This document shows, piece by piece, positions 31,575-40,865 of a stretch of 64,000 nt of DNA. Source of the stretch: Lachnospiraceae bacterium (GTDB lineage: Bacteria; Bacillota; Clostridia; Lachnospirales; Lachnospiraceae). The position numbers and the translations under genes are program-made. Positions within the stretch are counted from its first letter, which is position 1. Each line of letters starts with the position of its first letter. The stretch spans positions 1-64,000 of the forward strand of contig CAAGKF010000394.1 of assembly GCA_900770345.1 (NCBI GenBank), read 5' to 3'. The notes beneath the pieces are model-generated. The model searched no databases and was not told the origin of the DNA. It worked only from the letters and a program-made list of their open reading frames with translations.

Positions 31575-31883
31575 ATGCCAGACACGATATCAAGACCGGA
31601 CATAATAACCAAACGCCGGGATGCTGTCCGCACGAGCCCGAAAAGCGGCGCATACGAGACCAACACTAAGGCTAAGGAGTGGCGGCTCTGCTCTCCTGCT
31701 GGCGATACCTACATTTTCCGCAATCTTGCCAAATTCCTACGGGATCATCCTGATCTCTTTACCGAGGCTGAATTAGCTTCCAATAAAACTGGCATTACCC
31801 TTGCGCAAAGCGGGTTGAGACGTTTGCGCCCTGAATCAAAAGACCTCCGCGCCTCATGGCACGGCTGGACGTGGCTTTCCTGA
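31575..31883 (+). CDS. Protein with an endonuclease-associated domain
   Basis: 102 aa. KEWRLCSPAGDTYIFRNLAKF followed by LRDHPDLF resembles the short domain found beside HNH/GIY homing endonucleases of phages (pattern SPxGxxYxxxNLxxFxRxNxxLF). Here it stands alone, with no nuclease motif. AGAGG lies directly before the ATG, so initiation may be by coupling. Confidence 0.5.
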   Translation: MPDTISRPDIITKRRDAVRTSPKSGAYETNTKAKEWRLCSPAGDTYIFRNLAKFLRDHPDLFTEAELASNKTGITLAQSGLRRLRPESKDLRASWHGWTWLS

Positions 31884-31885
31884 TA

Positions 31886-31930
31886 AAAAAACACCCCGGA
31901 AAGTTGAGCATCGTTGAGAGGCCTCCGGGG
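31886..31930 (-). terminator. Terminator of the lipoprotein gene
   Basis: CCCCGGA and TCCGGGG form a stem, followed on the minus strand by a T-rich run (TGTTTTTTTAT). It also separates the plus-strand cargo operon from the convergent lipoprotein gene. Confidence 0.7.
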
Positions 31931-31937
31931 TTCGCTG

Positions 31938-32444
31938 TTATTCCGCTTTGGCGGAGGTCGTTTCCGACTGGCTGTTTTTTGCGGACTGGTCGGACTGTTC
32001 CGTTTTGTCCGCCGTCTGTTTCTGATTCGCGCGATATTTCCAGTAGTATTTCAGGCTCTCGACATACAGCTTTGCCATTTCCGGGTCCTTTTCCGCGAGG
32101 TCTACCAGGTAGCCGGTAATTTGCGGCCCGACATCGCGCCGGATGCGTTTCACACCTTTGATGCTGCCGTTCTGCGTATCCACGGACACCCCGTTGTCAG
32201 CGTCGATTTCCAAATCCCAGCTGCTGTTTTCGCGGCTGACATCCACCACGTTCAGGCCATCTGTATAGCTTAGATTCGCCGTTGCGTTCTGCGGGTCAAG
32301 CCCCGCGTTTACCCTTGTTCCGATTGTAAACGCGCCGGTGTTATGGCTGCATCCCGTCAGCAGGAGCCCGATCAGCAGCAACCCTACGAGATACAGCAGG
32401 GCAAGCGTCGTGTGAGGCAATGCGTTGATGAGTTTGTCATTCAT
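31938..32444 (-). CDS. Lipoprotein, possible exclusion or spanin role
   Basis: 168 aa. N-terminal signal with lipobox LLTGC at about residues 28-32, then a beta-rich region and a helical, charged Gln/Ser/Lys-rich tail. It is in a gap between head genes and has its own terminator. Cargo lipoproteins of this kind often block superinfection; a spanin is another option, but no partner is seen nearby. Confidence 0.6.
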   Translation of the reverse strand: MNDKLINALPHTTLALLYLVGLLLIGLLLTGCSHNTGAFTIGTRVNAGLDPQNATANLSYTDGLNVVDVSRENSSWDLEIDADNGVSVDTQNGSIKGVKRIRRDVGPQITGYLVDLAEKDPEMAKLYVESLKYYWKYRANQKQTADKTEQSDQSAKNSQSETTSAKAE

Positions 32445-32555
32445 AATTTCAATCCTTTTCTTGATTCTTGATTTTCGCGTTTTATATTATTATTCATCCT
32501 GATTGACCGGTTTTCCTTATATCTCCCCCCCCATAGGCTGCTGGTCAATCAGGAC
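32445..32555. other. Short non-coding gap
   Basis: AT-rich gap between the lipoprotein gene and the head-tail connector gene; a C-run (32524) is visible, no promoter is convincing. Confidence 0.3.
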
Positions 32556-33026
32556 TTATCTTATATATCTTCCCGTTGCTATTCCAAGTTCTGTTCCGCC
32601 GATGGCTTCCGGCAAAACCTCACCTCCCATCTGCCCGATCAGAACACGAACCGAAGCAGTAAGAATATCGCCCTGAAAATCTTTTGAAAAAACAACTCCG
32701 TTTGCAGACTGGATTCCCATTGTAAGCAGGGAATTGGGTTCAATGATTGACTCGTCAAGTGACAATAAATAAATCGCTTCCTTTGCCGTTGCTTCTTTCA
32801 AAAGATCTGGCATTTCATTCTCAGACGGGTCAAAGACAAATACCTCTCCCTCGTCATCATAGAAAATAACATAACGTTGAATCAGATTGGTTGCTGTCTT
32901 CAATGCTGCCTCTTTCTGTTCCTGCGTCGCTCCTGTCCAGTTTGTGTTCCACAGAAAAGACGCAAAGAAAGCGTCTGCCCATTCGACAGAACAAAACATT
33001 GGAAGGTTAGGCAAAGTCTCAGGCAT
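32556..33026 (-). CDS. Head-tail connector (DnaT-like family)
   Basis: 156 aa from the ATG at 33026 (GGAGAACC upstream). ADAFFASFLWNTNWTGATQEQ (residues about 20-40) is typical of the phage protein family annotated as DnaT-like, which sits in the head completion position. Its start overlaps the previous gene. Confidence 0.6.
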   Translation of the reverse strand: MPETLPNLPMFCSVEWADAFFASFLWNTNWTGATQEQKEAALKTATNLIQRYVIFYDDEGEVFVFDPSENEMPDLLKEATAKEAIYLLSLDESIIEPNSLLTMGIQSANGVVFSKDFQGDILTASVRVLIGQMGGEVLPEAIGGTELGIATGRYIR

Positions 33027-33429
33027 TGTTCGGTTCTCCGCTGAAAGACTGTTCCAGTTTTGTATATTCACCAGCACCAAACTTTTTGATATAAAGTTCT
33101 TTTGTAGCGTCAAACTTCAAAGTTGCGCAATCAACTTTTGTGTTTGCAAGACGGGTTTTCATCGCAAGCAGGATACGTTTTTTCTGCTCTTTTTCGTCAA
33201 GATTGCTTTTCATTTGCTCCGGCGGAGGCTGAAACTTTGAAGTATCCTTTTTTTCCTTTGTTTCTTTTTCAGGAGCAGTATTGACATTTTCGCCTTTGAT
33301 AGCGGAAACAACCTGAGCATCATTCCATTGCACCGGAAAAGAGCCGATACAGGTATCTCCTTTTTCATCCATCCAGATAGCTTTACAATCATGTGCCATA
33401 CGCATGATTCTGACAATCTTCTTTCCCAT
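33019..33429 (-). CDS. Hypothetical head-region protein
   Basis: 136 aa. A folded N terminus (IVRIMRMAHDCKAIWMDEKG) followed by a Lys/Glu-rich helix. Lies between the major capsid and connector genes. Unknown, perhaps a decoration or assembly protein. Confidence 0.5.
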   Translation of the reverse strand: MGKKIVRIMRMAHDCKAIWMDEKGDTCIGSFPVQWNDAQVVSAIKGENVNTAPEKETKEKKDTSKFQPPPEQMKSNLDEKEQKKRILLAMKTRLANTKVDCATLKFDATKELYIKKFGAGEYTKLEQSFSGEPNNA

Positions 33430-33513
33430 GTTTCATCTTCCCTTTAATTATTGATATGAATAGAAAAAGCGGGCTTTGATATCATCTCAGCCCATCTTTT
33501 TTATCGCAGATTA

Positions 33514-34713
33514 TCAGCCAGCAACTTCCTTTGTATTTACAGGATCGCTGGTCGTGTTCGTAATTTTGACATTACGCGTCTTTGCCCGTTTGGCCGCCAG
33601 AGCTTCCATGCTTCCCATCAATCCGTAAATCTTGGAAATACGCTGAAGCGAATTTTTGAACTCAAACGTATATTCTCCAATGATTTTTCTGCGGATAGAG
33701 TCGCAGGTTGCGGTGGTTGCATCGGAATCAGCTATAGACCGACCGCCGAGCGGAGTCAAACCGAGACCGGTGGGGTCAAGGACAAACGCGATATTATCCG
33801 GCATCATCGGCTCAGAAAAGATCGTCTGCTGCGCTCCGGTGATATCGTTGGTGACACGGGCGACATAACTGCCGCGAGCGTTATTGTCCTGATTGATAAT
33901 TACCTGGTCAACCATATCAGCGGAAAGAACTCGCGCCTGTCCGGGAGAGCACAGGATGATAGAGGGCTGCGCACCCTCATCGGTAATCTGCTGCGCTCCG
34001 TCATTGACAAGGAAACTGTCAAACATATTTCCATTGGCATTGATTGAAAGACCGCCAGCCTGACTACCGAAGTGAAACAGACCACCAGCCATTCCGGTGG
34101 TAGATGCAGTATGCGCTCTCGGAATTCCGAAGATTGCCGCGTTGTTCATATCACGTGCCAGCTTCTGCATCTCAATGTTGGTCTGATAGTTGATTCTGTT
34201 TTCCAGTCCGTAAACCTTGACTTCCTGAGAAGTTCCGGTGATTTCAATATCTCCCCGGAAAATCTGAGTATAGTTCTGTGCCGTGCCCGACTGATGGAAA
34301 GACTTCTTACCGTCACAGGACCCCTCTTCTCTCGGAGTGTATGCAATATACATCACGTCCGAAGCTGCCGGCATAGACTTTGCTGAACCGTTCGCCGCGA
34401 CAAGTGTCAGAGTTATATTTGTGCCGGAAACGGCGGACACCTCAAACAGTGCCGGGTCATCTTTCACGCGAAGAATAGAACCCTCAGCAATTTTCGCAGC
34501 ATCCGCAGCGGAAACAGTAGCGGTGGAACTGCTGATTGAGGAGATTGTCACCGTCATCGGTGCAATCTGATCTTCCAACCATTCATGGGTTGTACTGGTT
34601 GCAGGAGCGGTGGTCGTGAACAGTGAAATAAATCTCGGCTGACCCTTGATAATTGTGCTGAGCACATCCGAAAGATCACGCTTCACATTTGCGAGTTCAT
34701 AAGAAGTTGTCAT
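33514..34713 (-). CDS. Major capsid protein (SU10/DUF5309 type)
   Basis: 399 aa. The N terminus (RFISLFTTTAPATSTTHEWL) and middle (SGTAQNYTQIFRGDIEITGT) match the SU10-type major capsid family with an HK97-like fold. The gene follows the scaffold in transcription order. The most abundant virion protein. Confidence 0.85.
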   Translation of the reverse strand: MTTSYELANVKRDLSDVLSTIIKGQPRFISLFTTTAPATSTTHEWLEDQIAPMTVTISSISSSTATVSAADAAKIAEGSILRVKDDPALFEVSAVSGTNITLTLVAANGSAKSMPAASDVMYIAYTPREEGSCDGKKSFHQSGTAQNYTQIFRGDIEITGTSQEVKVYGLENRINYQTNIEMQKLARDMNNAAIFGIPRAHTASTTGMAGGLFHFGSQAGGLSINANGNMFDSFLVNDGAQQITDEGAQPSIILCSPGQARVLSADMVDQVIINQDNNARGSYVARVTNDITGAQQTIFSEPMMPDNIAFVLDPTGLGLTPLGGRSIADSDATTATCDSIRRKIIGEYTFEFKNSLQRISKIYGLMGSMEALAAKRAKTRNVKITNTTSDPVNTKEVAG

Positions 34714-34732
34714 TTTTCAAACCTTTCTTTTT

Positions 34733-35473
34733 TCAGTTTTGCTTTAACGGTAAATTGTTCAGCATAGCGAGGGAATCACCATTTGCTTTTGCCTCGTCAT
34801 ATGCTTTCTGTTTTGCCGCATCTGCGGAAACAGAATTTATGTTTCCGGGGTTTGATTTTCCCGGTGTTGAATTGACGGTGAAGTTGTAAAGGTCGGCTCT
34901 TGCCTGAATCCACTCCTTGACAGCCTTTCCCTTGTAAGGCGCAATATCGCCGACATCGTCAAGATCGAAATTGTCTTCAAAATCTTCCAGCATGGAATTG
35001 ATTTTATTTCGGTCATATTTTGCATCAAGAGATTCTACAATCTCTTTCAGCTTGCCTTTGACTTTGCTTGCCTTTTCCAGCTTGATCAGCTCATCCAGTC
35101 GCGTTTTCTGGCTTTCAAACTGCGTCTTGAAGGAATCACGTTCCTTTTCCGCAGTCCTCAGACGCTTCTTGTAGTCCAGAAGTTCTTCGTTTGCCTTTCC
35201 GCCGCCGTCTTTGAGAGTGTCGTATTCATCAATTTTTTCGCGCAACTCTTCCGGAGTGCCGAAATCCTCAAATGCCTTGAGTTTTTCTCTTGTGGCTTTG
35301 TGGTCTTTACGCTCCTTCTCAAGCGCGCCGTTGAGCCGCCTTACATCATCATCTGTTTTTGAGGACGGCATATCCTCAACGTCCAGATAATACGCGCCAT
35401 CGCGTTCCGTGTAAAACTCTCTCTGCGCTTCCGCTACTTCCTCGATGTTTCCGACTTTGAATTTCAATCCCAT
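34733..35473 (-). CDS. Scaffold protein (Gp20-type)
   Basis: 246 aa. Long acidic coiled-coil region (residues 40-190), with a short C-terminal tail, as in minor structural Gp20 scaffolds. It organises capsid assembly and is normally removed. A late motif lies 59 bp upstream; the transcript then runs through the capsid gene. Confidence 0.7.
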   Translation of the reverse strand: MGLKFKVGNIEEVAEAQREFYTERDGAYYLDVEDMPSSKTDDDVRRLNGALEKERKDHKATREKLKAFEDFGTPEELREKIDEYDTLKDGGGKANEELLDYKKRLRTAEKERDSFKTQFESQKTRLDELIKLEKASKVKGKLKEIVESLDAKYDRNKINSMLEDFEDNFDLDDVGDIAPYKGKAVKEWIQARADLYNFTVNSTPGKSNPGNINSVSADAAKQKAYDEAKANGDSLAMLNNLPLKQN

Positions 35474-35524
35474 GATTGACTTCTCCTGTTATTTTTCTTG
35501 CAGGCTTCATGCCTGTTTTCATAT

Positions 35525-35540
35525 ACCCCGGATTGTCAAT
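35525..35540 (-). promoter_or_regulatory. Late motif site before scaffold and capsid
   Basis: Minus strand ATTGACAATCCGGGG then TATATG; core 35532-35540, 59 bp before the start at 35473. Confidence 0.65.
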
Positions 35541-35553
35541 TTGAGACTTTTCA

Positions 35554-36735
35554 TTACAGCAGACCAGCCTTTTTAAAAGCGTCAATGTCACGCCTTTTCA
35601 GTTCGGCAATTGTAAAAAATCCGCCGGCATTAGGCTTGAGCATCTCATTCAGACTTAGATTTCCTTTGCTGTAAAGTTTATATTTTACAGGTCCCAGCCA
35701 GTCGCGCTTGAACTTGCTGTCCCTGCTTTCAAAATAATCGGTGAACTTCATTGATCCCGGAACCTGTTCAAACGCCGGCTTTCCGGTTCTTGCTTCGTAT
35801 TCACTGATTGCTTCATAATAATATTTGTGCTTCGTCGACTCGGACAGGCTGTCCCATGATCTGCCGGTATTTTTCTCCTCATAGGCGCGTTTCGCATCGC
35901 CCATGAAATCGGAATTTGCGGCAGGGCGTTTTACGCTTGCGGAATCAGAGAGCTCCGTAACGGGCAGATAGACGCAACGACAACGCGGATGAACTGGCAA
36001 CGCGGGAATATCCTTTGCATTTACCGGAAATCTCTTTCCGCCGATCTCGGCACATCTCGGGCATACACGACCGTCAAGCGTGTTCAGTATTTCAATTTCC
36101 TTCACCACGTCTGAATTTTCGCTGTAAAGCGCAAGTTTCGCGTCGTTCGCAATCCCGTTCGCGCACGTCAGACCCATTGCATAAGCCTGGTCATTGGAAA
36201 TATCAAACGCCTTCTGGACACTTTTTTTCAGACTGCCCGGCGTCGCTCCGGTCTTGATCGCCTGTGAAACCGCCTTGAAAATCCTGTCGGCGTCGGATAC
36301 CGCCATGGAATTGAACATCTCGGCCAGATTCAAACCATTGTAACGCCCGTATTTCACAATGTTGTTCAGGGTTCTTCTGCCAACCTGAGAAACAGTATGA
36401 CCGCTTACAGCCCGTGTAAAACTGCCAGTCCATTTAGCTTCATTCTCGGCAAGGGAAACAGAATTATCCCTGATTCCCTCCATTGCTTGACCATACGCCT
36501 GATTCAGAAGTGTTTCTATTCTTGATTTGATTAAATCAAATTTCTTGTTTGTTCCAGCATCAATTCCGATTGCCCCGAAATGTTTCTGCGTATTGAGGAA
36601 ATATTCCAGAAGCTCTTTCTGTGCCTCTTTCAACTGCCGCAGAATGTCGCCAGACCAGGTCGCGCCGATCATCTGCAAATGCGCGATATGATCATTAATC
36701 AATTCTGAAAGCTCTGATGCAATTTTTTTTTGCAT
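35554..36735 (-). CDS. MuF-like head protein
   Basis: 393 aa from the ATG at 36735 (AAAAGGAAAA upstream). The C-terminal half carries the MuF signature (DGRVCPRCAEIGGKRF then HPRCRCVYLPV). It acts in early head assembly together with the portal. Normal order after the portal gene. Confidence 0.8.
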   Translation of the reverse strand: MQKKIASELSELINDHIAHLQMIGATWSGDILRQLKEAQKELLEYFLNTQKHFGAIGIDAGTNKKFDLIKSRIETLLNQAYGQAMEGIRDNSVSLAENEAKWTGSFTRAVSGHTVSQVGRRTLNNIVKYGRYNGLNLAEMFNSMAVSDADRIFKAVSQAIKTGATPGSLKKSVQKAFDISNDQAYAMGLTCANGIANDAKLALYSENSDVVKEIEILNTLDGRVCPRCAEIGGKRFPVNAKDIPALPVHPRCRCVYLPVTELSDSASVKRPAANSDFMGDAKRAYEEKNTGRSWDSLSESTKHKYYYEAISEYEARTGKPAFEQVPGSMKFTDYFESRDSKFKRDWLGPVKYKLYSKGNLSLNEMLKPNAGGFFTIAELKRRDIDAFKKAGLL

Positions 36736-36766
36736 TGACAGTTTTCCTTTTATGAGGAGGTTATTC

Positions 36767-37024
36767 ATGAATACGGAGAATGAAGAAAAAACAGCGGCTT
36801 ATAACATGCGGGAAATCACGAACAACGTAATCGGCGACTTCCTGTATGATCAGGCGTCCGGAAATGCCGGAACACTTTCGCTCATCGCTTCTCTTTTGTA
36901 TCTCAATCATGTTGAACTTGTTCATATTCATGGAAAAATAGAAAATCTTGAAAAGAAACTTATTCTTCTTCAGAATCATTGTTCTGCTCTTTTTTCGCAA
37001 AAGGATTCCCGTTCCCCTGAATAA
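36767..37024 (+). CDS. Plus-strand gene nested among head genes
   Basis: 85 aa with a very strong AGGAGG ribosome site. Residues 15-75 are helical (NNVIGDFLYDQASGNAGTLS). It is divergent from the MuF gene and its last 65 bp are antisense to the portal gene end. Function unknown; strand and site strength suggest independent cargo. Confidence 0.5.
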   Translation: MNTENEEKTAAYNMREITNNVIGDFLYDQASGNAGTLSLIASLLYLNHVELVHIHGKIENLEKKLILLQNHCSALFSQKDSRSPE

Positions 37025-38459
37025 CCGGACTGTTCTGCATGGATTCCTCTCTTGCCTTTTCTTTTTCTTCCAGGAATTCCTCAATTGTCTTTTTTGGGTC
37101 GCCATAACCGTTTTCAAGCCAGATATTTCTCTTTTCTTCGGTTGTCAGGCTGTCGGTTCCATCTACCGCAACAAGCTCCTGAACAGACAGATTTGCCTCG
37201 GCAAAATCTTTACTCGGCGTGTAACGTGTTCCCAGAATCTCTTCTTCATCCACTCCAATCCACATTGCCGCATAACGCAATTGTTCTGTAATCGCATCCC
37301 CTGCGACAGAGTTGATGATCTGCAACGGCGAAGTATTGGAATCCTGAATCAGCTGAATCGCGACTCCTGACTGATTGCTTTTATTGTCGGAAAGACTCAA
37401 GGCATCGGACGAACAGAGCTCTTTCAGCTTTTCCACTTCCTGTGAAAGAATGGAAAGCGATTGTGCAGGAACTTCAAGGTATTGCGGCTGTGCCCCCTCT
37501 GGAAGCGCATTGAGCGCACCTGAGTTTACATACAACTCTTTCAGCAATGAAGTGATCTTATTATCATCTCCTTTTAGTCCAGTGATAAACAAGGGACTTT
37601 GCCCTGTCATGTAAAGAACCTGCCTGTAATCAGCATAAAGTTGATAAAGTGAAATTTCAGAATCTGCAATATTCAGAATTGGCGGTTCATCAATTGACGT
37701 TCCGGAAAGACTGGACACGCCGCACCAGGTAAACGGAATCCGATTCATCCTTTTTCCGTGATAATCCGGATACACAATGTTCCCTGAATTCGGTTCCAAT
37801 AGATCAAAATCAGGCCATGCGCCAAATTCAATTCCCGCCTGATAATATTCATTGTTCCGGTCGAGTCCGAGAACCCTCAGCTGCTTTTTTTCAACATCCT
37901 GCTTTGTCGCGGTGTCATATTCATATCCGGATTCGTCCAGAAGCACAAAACGGGCAAAAGACCTGCCATTCTCAGTATCAAATTTTGTCCGGATGAAATC
38001 TCTCGCACGGTAAGTCTGAATCACGAACGGCGCATCGTCTCTTCCGGTGGATTCCAGCAGACAGCAAATTAATCCATGTGACAGTTGCGCTTCATTCAGT
38101 CTGCGCTGTAGGGATTTCAGTCCGTCTCCGTATTGCGTTGCTCTGTCTTTCAGAAAATCAAGCTTTCCATTTTCCGGTAGGGATATGTCCGGCTCGCCCA
38201 TGTTGAGCATTCCCACATAACGGTTAAGCGCTTTCCGGGTGTAGTCGAAAAAGAGAGCCCGGAAAAGATACGCTTTGTAATCATCGTTGTTTTTCAGTTG
38301 CCACTTATCGGCAGGAAGATACTTAACAGTTTTTTCTTTGATCTTTTTTTGACCGCCAAGACAATCTTCCACTCGTTCACGGCAGGCTGCCAGTTTGTCA
38401 TATCCGTAATAGGCGAACTCCGCCGCCGTTGCAACTTCAGTTTTTCTTCCCGTTCCCAT
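36960..38459 (-). CDS. Portal protein (DUF4055 type)
   Basis: 499 aa. KYLPADKWQLKNNDDYKAYL and DDAPFVIQTYRARDFI match the DUF4055 portal family. It forms the dodecameric DNA channel at the capsid vertex. A late motif lies 30 bp upstream. Confidence 0.85.
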   Translation of the reverse strand: MGTGRKTEVATAAEFAYYGYDKLAACRERVEDCLGGQKKIKEKTVKYLPADKWQLKNNDDYKAYLFRALFFDYTRKALNRYVGMLNMGEPDISLPENGKLDFLKDRATQYGDGLKSLQRRLNEAQLSHGLICCLLESTGRDDAPFVIQTYRARDFIRTKFDTENGRSFARFVLLDESGYEYDTATKQDVEKKQLRVLGLDRNNEYYQAGIEFGAWPDFDLLEPNSGNIVYPDYHGKRMNRIPFTWCGVSSLSGTSIDEPPILNIADSEISLYQLYADYRQVLYMTGQSPLFITGLKGDDNKITSLLKELYVNSGALNALPEGAQPQYLEVPAQSLSILSQEVEKLKELCSSDALSLSDNKSNQSGVAIQLIQDSNTSPLQIINSVAGDAITEQLRYAAMWIGVDEEEILGTRYTPSKDFAEANLSVQELVAVDGTDSLTTEEKRNIWLENGYGDPKKTIEEFLEEKEKAREESMQNSPVIQGNGNPFAKKEQNNDSEEE

Positions 38460-38481
38460 TCATCTGCTCCTGGTTTTTACT

Positions 38482-38497
38482 AACCCGGATTGTCAAT
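38482..38497 (-). promoter_or_regulatory. Late motif site before the portal gene
   Basis: Minus strand ATTGACAATCCGGG then TTAGTAAA; core 38489-38497. A sigma70 start 35 bp downstream of TTGACA would fall at the ATG and cut off the ribosome site, arguing against a simple -35 role. Confidence 0.65.
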
Positions 38498-38504
38498 CTT
38501 GCAG

Positions 38505-39947
38505 TCACCCCACGTTTCCGGCGGCAACCACAATGATCTTTCTGTTCGAGTATTCGCCGAGCAGAAAATACCCGGTCAGGTCGTAAAGATGGTCTTCCTG
38601 CGTTGTGTCTACATCATCCGGGTCGCGCTGGCTTCTCTGAAGCACTGGAACAGTCCTGATAAAGTTCCGGCAGTGATCGAAAACAAACAGCCCCGGGTCG
38701 GCATCGCGTTCAATTGCCCCCGTCAGCCTGTCTCGAAGAAAAGTAAGCATCTGGTGCCGTGTTCCAGGAGCCTTGCTGCACGGTTTGAAGAATACTCCGT
38801 AATCCTCAAATTGTTTGGCAACAGTAGACTGCGAAGCGGACGATGAAGCAAAAATTGCGGAGTCGGCAATGCTTTCATGCACATGATACCCCAGCATTTT
38901 CTCTGTTTCCCTGATCCGTTCCGCACGGTCACGGATCGTTGATTTGTCGCCTTCGTTTGGTTTTCCTGTGGATCCGTAAAGTTCCTGAATCAGGAACGCA
39001 TCGCCGGGAATCGTAGGACGCCGTTCTCCGCTTGGCAGAACATAATCGGTTCCGTCCGACACGGCGAACCATCCAACCGCCCACGGGTGCGAATTTCCGT
39101 CATCGTAGCTTTTGACGATATACCACGAATCAGGAATACGGAATCTTGGCATGACATGAATTGATTCACGCCATAAGTCATCCACCGCGCCGCCGGCGGT
39201 GATGTTCCAGTCGCCTTCCAGCATCGCCTTGACAAGCCAGTCCTGTCCCAGACCTTTCAGACGGTTCGCATATTCTTCCTGGTTCAGCGAAGGATTGTCG
39301 GAAAGTTTCGCAGGAATGAACTGCCGGAGCATCCCGCCCTCTGCCGCCGGAGTCCGCCAGATTTCCCCGGCTGGCTGAGGATCAATGAACATCGCCTTGA
39401 CCCAGTTATGCCCCGGACCACCCGGATTGGAACCGCAAAGGATTTTCGGAAATGTCAGATTCGGGATCATTTTCACAACGGCGGGATCGGCTTTTATCTG
39501 CTTCGGAACACGGCATCTGCCTCGCAGAAACCGATATTGATATTCCGTGAAATGTGTCAGTTCGTCAATCATCAGAACCCCGATTTCCGCGCCCTGATAC
39601 TTCATCACGTCTTTTTCATATTGGCAGTGGCAGAGATGAATCACGCTTCCTGATTCCATGAATCGAATCTTAGGCGGTGCTGTCGTAATCTTGACTTTTC
39701 CGGATTCAACCTCGCTTGCAAGAAGACCGGGAAAACCGGTTTCCCCCTCGAAGTGGTTTTTCAGAAGATCGTCGCTCAACCTTCGGAACAAATAAACCTG
39801 CAACTCCCTCACGTTCATGCAGAGAAAGATTGCAAGGGCGCGGATCAGAAAACTTTTCCCCCCGCCGGCTGCCCCTCCGAATAAAATCTCGGTCGCGTCG
39901 CTTTTCAGAACTTCGCCCTGCCGTTTGTGCAGAATCAGATTACTCAT
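38505..39947 (-). CDS. terL: Terminase large subunit
   Basis: 480 aa. Walker A GGAAGGGKS (about residues 24-32), Walker B VLMIDELTHF (about 146-155) and a C-terminal nuclease region with acidic residues (IADSAIFAS, then later DHLYDLTGYFLLGE). ATP-driven DNA packaging motor and nuclease. Overlaps the methylase gene by 8 bp. Confidence 0.9.
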   Translation of the reverse strand: MSNLILHKRQGEVLKSDATEILFGGAAGGGKSFLIRALAIFLCMNVRELQVYLFRRLSDDLLKNHFEGETGFPGLLASEVESGKVKITTAPPKIRFMESGSVIHLCHCQYEKDVMKYQGAEIGVLMIDELTHFTEYQYRFLRGRCRVPKQIKADPAVVKMIPNLTFPKILCGSNPGGPGHNWVKAMFIDPQPAGEIWRTPAAEGGMLRQFIPAKLSDNPSLNQEEYANRLKGLGQDWLVKAMLEGDWNITAGGAVDDLWRESIHVMPRFRIPDSWYIVKSYDDGNSHPWAVGWFAVSDGTDYVLPSGERRPTIPGDAFLIQELYGSTGKPNEGDKSTIRDRAERIRETEKMLGYHVHESIADSAIFASSSASQSTVAKQFEDYGVFFKPCSKAPGTRHQMLTFLRDRLTGAIERDADPGLFVFDHCRNFIRTVPVLQRSQRDPDDVDTTQEDHLYDLTGYFLLGEYSNRKIIVVAAGNVG

Positions 39948-40848
39948 TTACTGCATCCTTTCGTTCAAACAGCGGAAGACTTTCGGCGAAAATCTCGTCC
40001 GAAAACCGCTTATGCAAAAACAAATGCTCCGTGGTCTTCCGGTTGTTATGTGTGCCACAGGTTGAAACCTTGTCCCTGCTCCAAACCGAGAAAAAATCAT
40101 CCGGCATCGCGTATTCCGAAACCCATACAGGGTAATCACGTGTCCGGAGCCAATCATAAAAACGGGAATAATCAAAGCAACCATCCTTATATTCCTTCGT
40201 CCCTCTGTATGGGATATCGCAGTAGACTACCGAATCATGCGGAATTTCAACAGACTGATAATCTAAGGAAAATATCTGTAAATTGCTTTCCATACTTTCC
40301 AGACTTTGCAGTCTTTTCAGATTTTCCAGACTTTGCAGACTTTGTAGGCGTCGCAGACTGTATTTCAGCTTGTCACGTAATTTCCACGTATCAGCATTCT
40401 TTGCAATGTTTTGTCTTGAAGCATCATCCGTATCAATCCCGAAGTCGCGTTTCAGCAACGAAAAATCGCCTAAGACACGTGCGTAATGCAGAGCCTTTTT
40501 CCACGGTTCGATTTTGCGCCCGTAGATATAAGAATGTCCATCGTTCCCGAAGCTCCAGCAAGTCCTGACATAAGTGTCCGTGTCTTTCAGACGCTCGAAG
40601 TTCTCGCGGCTGATCCAGCGTTTCTCGTTTCGGTATTTTCCGTTGATCGCATCCACAAACAGGCGCGGCATGTCTGGCGCAATGTCGTTGACGATGAACT
40701 TTTTATATTTCCCGCTGAGCATCGCCGCGTGAGTTACGGCGCAACCGCCGCAGAACAGATCGACAAAGTATTCTGCCGATGGCAGTTGTTCCACAATATC
40801 ACGGGCGATTCTGTTTTTGCTTCCCATATAGGGCATTCCATAATTCAT
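39940..40848 (-). CDS. Dam-type DNA adenine methyltransferase
   Basis: 302 aa. Motif I FVDLFCGGCAV (about 28-38) for SAM binding and motif IV DIPY (about 216-219) instead of the usual DPPY. Between them (about 165-195) lies an insert with LRRLQSLQSLENLKRLQSLE-like repeats, encoded by short DNA repeats near 40300-40350. Probably protects phage DNA from restriction or marks packaging; the Ile variant in the active-site motif may alter activity. Confidence 0.75.
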   Translation of the reverse strand: MNYGMPYMGSKNRIARDIVEQLPSAEYFVDLFCGGCAVTHAAMLSGKYKKFIVNDIAPDMPRLFVDAINGKYRNEKRWISRENFERLKDTDTYVRTCWSFGNDGHSYIYGRKIEPWKKALHYARVLGDFSLLKRDFGIDTDDASRQNIAKNADTWKLRDKLKYSLRRLQSLQSLENLKRLQSLESMESNLQIFSLDYQSVEIPHDSVVYCDIPYRGTKEYKDGCFDYSRFYDWLRTRDYPVWVSEYAMPDDFFSVWSRDKVSTCGTHNNRKTTEHLFLHKRFSDEIFAESLPLFERKDAVNE

Positions 40849-40865
40849 AGAACATGCCCCCAGCG

